Shown here: positions 22,562 to 25,662 of the stretch, in pieces | Position numbering within the stretch: position 1 is the first letter of the stretch | Layout of the letters: each line of letters begins with the position of its first letter | Source: TMED23 sp913054205 | GTDB lineage: Bacteria > Pseudomonadota > Alphaproteobacteria > Rhodospirillales > UBA2165 | DNA length: 25,662 nucleotides | Reading direction: 5' to 3' | NCBI GenBank assembly: GCA_046582495.1 | Contig: JAYGEG010000028.1 | Coordinates: 1-25,662 of the forward strand | Made by a program: the position numbers and the translations under genes | Notes under the pieces: model-generated | What the model was told of the DNA's origin: nothing | Seen by the model: the letters and a program-made list of their open reading frames with translations, nothing else | The model's database searches: none

Positions 22562-22674
22562 GTTTAGTCTCCCTGTTTGGATAGTTTGTAAAATTCGTTT
22601 GTGAGCGATGTTGTATATTAGCTCTTGGTTAGTAGGTTAGCGCACACTGTTTGGTTCGTCTACTGTTACAGTCC

Positions 22675-23652
22675 CTAACCTTCTTTCGGCATGAGATCAA
22701 GATGTTTCAACAATGCGATAAAAGTGGATAATTTTTCACGTTTATAGGCTTCGACATCCATATTTTCAAAATCGTAAAAACCTTTGCCGTGATTCATGCC
22801 GAGATGGCCCTTTTCAATTTTCTCGGCAACAATGTCAGGATTTTTGTAGCGGTCGCCAAGCGTTTTTGACAGGTATGCATTGGCGTAATGGAGGATGTCG
22901 ACGCCGCCCCAATCGATGAACTCGACAGGCCCCATTGTCGCATAGCGGATGCCAAAACCTGTTGTAACGGCGCGGTCGATGTCCTCAGCTGTTGCAACAC
23001 CTTCTTCGATCATGCGGACAGCCTCGCTCATAATCAGCGATTGAAAGCGCGGCACAATATAGCCCGGCGATGCTTTGCAGAGCACCGGCTTTTTGCCGAT
23101 GGATTCCAAAAGTTCAGTGAAGGCTTTGAGTTTGGCTTTGTCGGTCTGATCACTTGGGCTGACCTCGACGAGCGGGATCAAATAGGCCGGATTGAGAAAA
23201 TGCGCGTTTAAAAAGTTCTCCGGATGCGAGCTGAATTCAGCCAGTTCGGTAACCAGTATGGTCGAGGTGGTTGAAGCGATGACGGTATCGTCCGAGGCTA
23301 GAGCGCTGGCGCGGCCAATTGCGTCTTTTTTGAGGTCCAGTAATTCCGGCACGCCTTCAAAAATGTAATCTGCATCGCCTAATACTTCGCTGGCATCACT
23401 GATTGGGTTGCCATGAATACGGTCCAGGATTGTTGGAATTTTTGCTGTGTCCAGAACTTCCAGGGAAACCAGAAATTCGAGGTTTTCTTTAATCTCTGCT
23501 TTGCCTTCAGCGAGCAGGGCGTCGGACTCAGCTGGATCACGTTCCTTGAAATCTAAGATCGTGACGTCGTGGCCGGCATAGGCGAACACTTGAGCAATAC
23601 CGCGGCCCATACGGCCGGCACCGAGGGCAACGATTTTGGGCGTTGAACTCAT
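22675..23652 (-). CDS. 3-hydroxyacyl-CoA dehydrogenase-family NAD-dependent oxidoreductase
   Basis: This 325-residue enzyme has an N-terminal Rossmann domain (GAGRMGRGIAQVFAYAGHDV, GxGxxG at 11-16) and a helical C-terminal dimerisation domain. Catalytic elements of the family are visible: the STTSTILVTEL segment (about 127-137), HFLNPAYLIPLVEV with H151 and E163 as the His-Glu pair, and SPGYIVPRFQ, which replaces the NRI version seen in classical fatty-acid enzymes. This favours a 3-hydroxybutyryl-CoA, L-carnitine or lambda-crystallin-like branch over beta-oxidation proper. The start overlaps the upstream opine-type gene by 4 bases (ATGA), so the two are co-translated. The exact substrate is unknown. 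Confidence 0.88.
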   Translation of the reverse strand: MSSTPKIVALGAGRMGRGIAQVFAYAGHDVTILDFKERDPAESDALLAEGKAEIKENLEFLVSLEVLDTAKIPTILDRIHGNPISDASEVLGDADYIFEGVPELLDLKKDAIGRASALASDDTVIASTTSTILVTELAEFSSHPENFLNAHFLNPAYLIPLVEVSPSDQTDKAKLKAFTELLESIGKKPVLCKASPGYIVPRFQSLIMSEAVRMIEEGVATAEDIDRAVTTGFGIRYATMGPVEFIDWGGVDILHYANAYLSKTLGDRYKNPDIVAEKIEKGHLGMNHGKGFYDFENMDVEAYKREKLSTFIALLKHLDLMPKEG

Positions 23653-24761
23653 GTGGAAATTCCATTCGTCAGCATATCGCGCATTTCATCTTGGCTCAAA
23701 TCAGCAAGACCGAGGCTTTCAAGGGATCGACCGGAATCATATAAAGGATCGCCAGTGATGCCGGTGGCGATGGCGAGAAGTCCTTCTGAGATTGGCATGG
23801 GATGGCCGGCCCAGCGCCCGACCGAACAATAAAACGCGAGACCCAAGGCTGTATCTTCCCGCATGTAACGGTGAGTTTGCAAATCGATATCTTCGCGCCA
23901 GTCCGCGCTGTCGGTGAGCTTCTCATGCGATGAGTTGCCGTACATCCATTCTTCCCGGTCATCGTCATAGTGATCTTTCAGAGGGAAATGCGGCGCGCCA
24001 TATCCAAGTGCTTCTCTCAAATCGATACGTTCCTGATCCAAAGCGTCCGTGACACTTCGGATCGAAGGCTGAGTACCTTCATTGTGAATGTCCCAGGTAT
24101 CGAAATGCTCTAGGGGTCCTGCATTCATCATGATGAGCGGCGGATGAATGATCGGCCCGGCATTCATCAGGGCGCCGTCCAGAAGATCTGTGATTTGCTC
24201 TGCGGCGGGGTAGCCTTTTTTAATGACTGCAAAAGCACGGTCGGCATCTTTTAAGGGATAGATCCCAGTCGGCAGGCGCGTCGCGTATACACTTATACGC
24301 ACATTGTCTTCGCCGTGTTTTCGGGCGAGGTAGGGCAAAGTGCCGGTTTCACCAAAGGCAATGTTTGCAGTATTGCCCGCATCGACCGCGGCTTTGGCAT
24401 AAATATAGCCGCCAAACGTTCCGGGCGGCAGATAGCCAACTTGACCGTCTTGCCAAAGTGGCGCGAGTTGCGGCGCGAGAGATGTGTGCGTATGACAGGG
24501 AAGGGGTAGTACAATCAGTTCAGCACCTTGCATTGCCGCGGCCAGATCATCGGTAACAACAGCGATCTCAACATCGCGCACACCTTCATGATCGGTGAGT
24601 TTGATTATTTTGGTATTGAGGACAGACCCAAAGGCGGCCGCATCCCGGCGCCACAATCTAACGTTATGTCCTTGCTCGGTAAGGCTGACGGCTGAAGCGT
24701 AACAACCATGCCCGCCACCAATGACGGCAATTTCCAACTTTGGCTCCCTGAGTTCACTCAT
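23649..24761 (-). CDS. NAD/NADP octopine/nopaline (opine) dehydrogenase-family protein
   Basis: This 370-residue enzyme has an N-terminal Rossmann fold (LEIAVIGGGHGCYASAVSLT, residues 9-28) and the octopine dehydrogenase alpha-helical domain. The latter carries NAGPIIHPPLIMMNAGPLEH (about 200-219) with the conserved catalytic His206. The family reductively condenses or oxidatively splits N-(carboxyalkyl) amino acids, so a catabolic dehydrogenase is plausible next to a TRAP importer. The annotated ATG at 24761 has no Shine-Dalgarno and lies 6 bases from an operator-like palindrome. A TTG at 24737, preceded by AGGGAG at 6 bases and starting just before the Rossmann strand, is a credible alternative start. 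Confidence 0.88.
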   Translation of the reverse strand: MSELREPKLEIAVIGGGHGCYASAVSLTEQGHNVRLWRRDAAAFGSVLNTKIIKLTDHEGVRDVEIAVVTDDLAAAMQGAELIVLPLPCHTHTSLAPQLAPLWQDGQVGYLPPGTFGGYIYAKAAVDAGNTANIAFGETGTLPYLARKHGEDNVRISVYATRLPTGIYPLKDADRAFAVIKKGYPAAEQITDLLDGALMNAGPIIHPPLIMMNAGPLEHFDTWDIHNEGTQPSIRSVTDALDQERIDLREALGYGAPHFPLKDHYDDDREEWMYGNSSHEKLTDSADWREDIDLQTHRYMREDTALGLAFYCSVGRWAGHPMPISEGLLAIATGITGDPLYDSGRSLESLGLADLSQDEMRDMLTNGIST

Positions 24762-24767
24762 TTTGTT

Positions 24768-24791
24768 ATTTAGTTTAAGCCTAAACTAAAT
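24768..24791. promoter_or_regulatory. Perfect 10+10 bp inverted repeat, probable operator of the opine/TRAP operon
   Basis: ATTTAGTTTA and TAAACTAAAT are exact inverted arms around AGCC. On the minus strand it overlaps the region downstream of a TTGACT -35-like box (24805-24800) with a TAGGCT -10-like hexamer 16 bases on, inside the palindrome. This is the layout of a repressor site. The sequence style (AGTTTA-TAAACT) is reminiscent of MarR-family operators. No regulator gene lies in the window. Confidence 0.65.
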
Positions 24792-24827
24792 TTAATTTGA
24801 GTCAATTGGGAATTTTTATCGGCATTT

Positions 24828-24856
24828 TTTACATGTCCTGAATTTAGGGTTATAAG
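24828..24856 (+). promoter_or_regulatory. Probable sigma70-type promoter of pyrC
   Basis: TTTACA (24828-24833), a 17-base spacer and TATAAG (24851-24856) each match consensus at 5 of 6 positions. They lie 32 bases before the pyrC ATG. A GGGG at 24873-24876 is the only ribosome-site candidate. Confidence 0.6.
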
Positions 24857-24888
24857 AAGCCTGTGAAATTTTGGGGCATTCTATTTTT

Positions 24889-25662
24889 ATGTCGATAACT
24901 GAAATAACCATCCGCCGACCTGATGATTGGCACGTCCATCTTCGCGATGAGGCCATGCTGGAAGCGGTTCTACCTTTCACGGCGCGTCAATTCGGCCGGG
25001 CCATTGTCATGCCCAATTTAGCAACACCTGTGACGACGCCAGAGATGGCGGCTGATTATCGCCGGAGGATTTTGCAAGCCCTGCCGGACGGTAAAGAGTT
25101 CGAGCATTTTGTGCCTCTCATGACATGTTATCTGACCGATGAAACCAAGGCGAGCGAGGTTGAGCAGGGCTTCAAAGACGGTGTATTTGCCGCCGTCAAA
25201 TATTACCCCGCCAATGCGACGACCAATTCGGAGTATGGCGTCACTGACCGCGTGCGAATAGAACCGGTATTTGAAAAAATGCAGGAAATCGGCATGCCAC
25301 TCCTCTTGCACGGAGAAGTGACGGATCCGGCGGTTGATATATTTGACCGTGAGGCGGTCTATATTGAGCGCATCCTAACGCCGATAACTCAAATGTTCCC
25401 AAATCTCAAAATCGTCATGGAACACATCACAACAAAAGATTCTGTGGATTTTGTCCGCGCTCATAAAGATCAAATGGCTGCGACTATCACCGCACATCAC
25501 TTAATAATAAATCGCAGTGATATATTCGAAGGTGGTATCAATCCGCACCGCTACTGCCTGCCGATTGCCAAGCGCGAAGAGCACCGACTGGCCCTTAGAG
25601 AAGCCGCAACTTCCGGCGATCGCTGTTTTTTCTTAGGCACCGATACGGCACCGCATCCGGTT
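24889..25662 (+). CDS. pyrC: Dihydroorotase, class II (3' end beyond window)
   Basis: The first 258 residues of a protein of about 345 are present, and the gene runs off the window edge. It cyclises carbamoyl-aspartate to dihydroorotate in pyrimidine synthesis. Metal ligands of the amidohydrolase fold are visible and match the E. coli PyrC pattern: H15 and H17 in DWHVHLR, the carboxylated lysine K104 in AAVKYYPANATTNS, H141 in LLLHGEV, H179 in MEHITT and D252 in LGTDTAPH. Residues 201-230 (TAHHLIINRSDIFEGGINPH) cover the substrate loop. It is divergent from the opine/TRAP operon across 127 bases that hold the operator-like palindrome and its own promoter. Confidence 0.97.
   Translation, partial: MSITEITIRRPDDWHVHLRDEAMLEAVLPFTARQFGRAIVMPNLATPVTTPEMAADYRRRILQALPDGKEFEHFVPLMTCYLTDETKASEVEQGFKDGVFAAVKYYPANATTNSEYGVTDRVRIEPVFEKMQEIGMPLLLHGEVTDPAVDIFDREAVYIERILTPITQMFPNLKIVMEHITTKDSVDFVRAHKDQMAATITAHHLIINRSDIFEGGINPHRYCLPIAKREEHRLALREAATSGDRCFFLGTDTAPHPV

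Noticed and set aside
22662..22672. ACTGTTACAGT palindrome downstream of the hydroxyacyl-CoA dehydrogenase gene
   Set aside because: Only 5-bp arms, no U-tract and no second copy; too short to call an operator or terminator.
25018..25311. A 97-codon minus-strand frame near the right edge
   Set aside because: It is antisense to pyrC over its metal-ligand region; pyrC is unambiguous.

Overview
The window looks like chromosome of an alphaproteobacterium, probably a marine or aquatic Rhodospirillales-like lineage of moderate GC. The evidence is a glyQ-glyS-ppdK array, an alphaproteobacterial-style YgfZ, a tripartite TRAP transporter set, and dispersed palindromes of a kind common in that class. 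This assignment is inference from gene content. No rRNA, tRNA, CRISPR array, integrase or IS transposase gene was seen.

Layout. Positions 1-1154 hold a small membrane-anchored Cys-rich protein, a VOC-fold protein and a probable small coiled-coil gene on the minus strand. Positions 1155-6792 are an overlapping glyQ-glyS-ppdK operon (glycyl-tRNA synthetase alpha and beta, pyruvate phosphate dikinase). Positions 6793-8593 hold two single genes, a PPOX-type flavoprotein and a HGGYW alpha/beta hydrolase, set among three palindromic intergenic elements. Positions 8594-10135 (minus) are ygfZ and an abutting methyltransferase. Positions 10234-16841 are a tightly packed envelope-glycan operon of five glycosyltransferases (GT4, GT9, GT2, GT4, GT4) and an AsnB-type amidotransferase, behind a good sigma70-like promoter. 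Positions 16838-18044 (minus) are a flavin-dependent monooxygenase/acyl-CoA dehydrogenase-fold gene broken by one extra base in a C4 run. Positions 18199-19353 hold a DUF4149/TMEM205-like membrane protein and a deiodinase-like gene. Positions 19493-24761 (minus) are a TRAP transporter (DctM, DctQ, DctP), a 3-hydroxyacyl-CoA dehydrogenase-like enzyme and an opine-dehydrogenase-like enzyme, with a perfect 10+10 bp operator-like palindrome at the head. From 24889 to the window edge is a 3'-truncated pyrC (dihydroorotase).

The most notable item is at 18706-19353. Two reading frames that look like separate short genes are one 215-residue thioredoxin-fold protein of the iodothyronine deiodinase family. 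They are joined by an in-frame TGA exactly where deiodinases carry selenocysteine (FGSYT-U-PPF), and a plausible bacterial SECIS hairpin begins a few bases downstream. It is very probably a bacterial selenoprotein that ordinary gene callers would split or truncate.

The second notable item is a pair of about 70-bp double-palindrome elements (8519-8591 and 19384-19455) that are approximate reverse complements of each other, including the spacer. They bracket 10.8 kb containing the glycan operon. A related 25-bp palindrome and an unrelated GGGGACAG-type palindrome pair also lie in the window.
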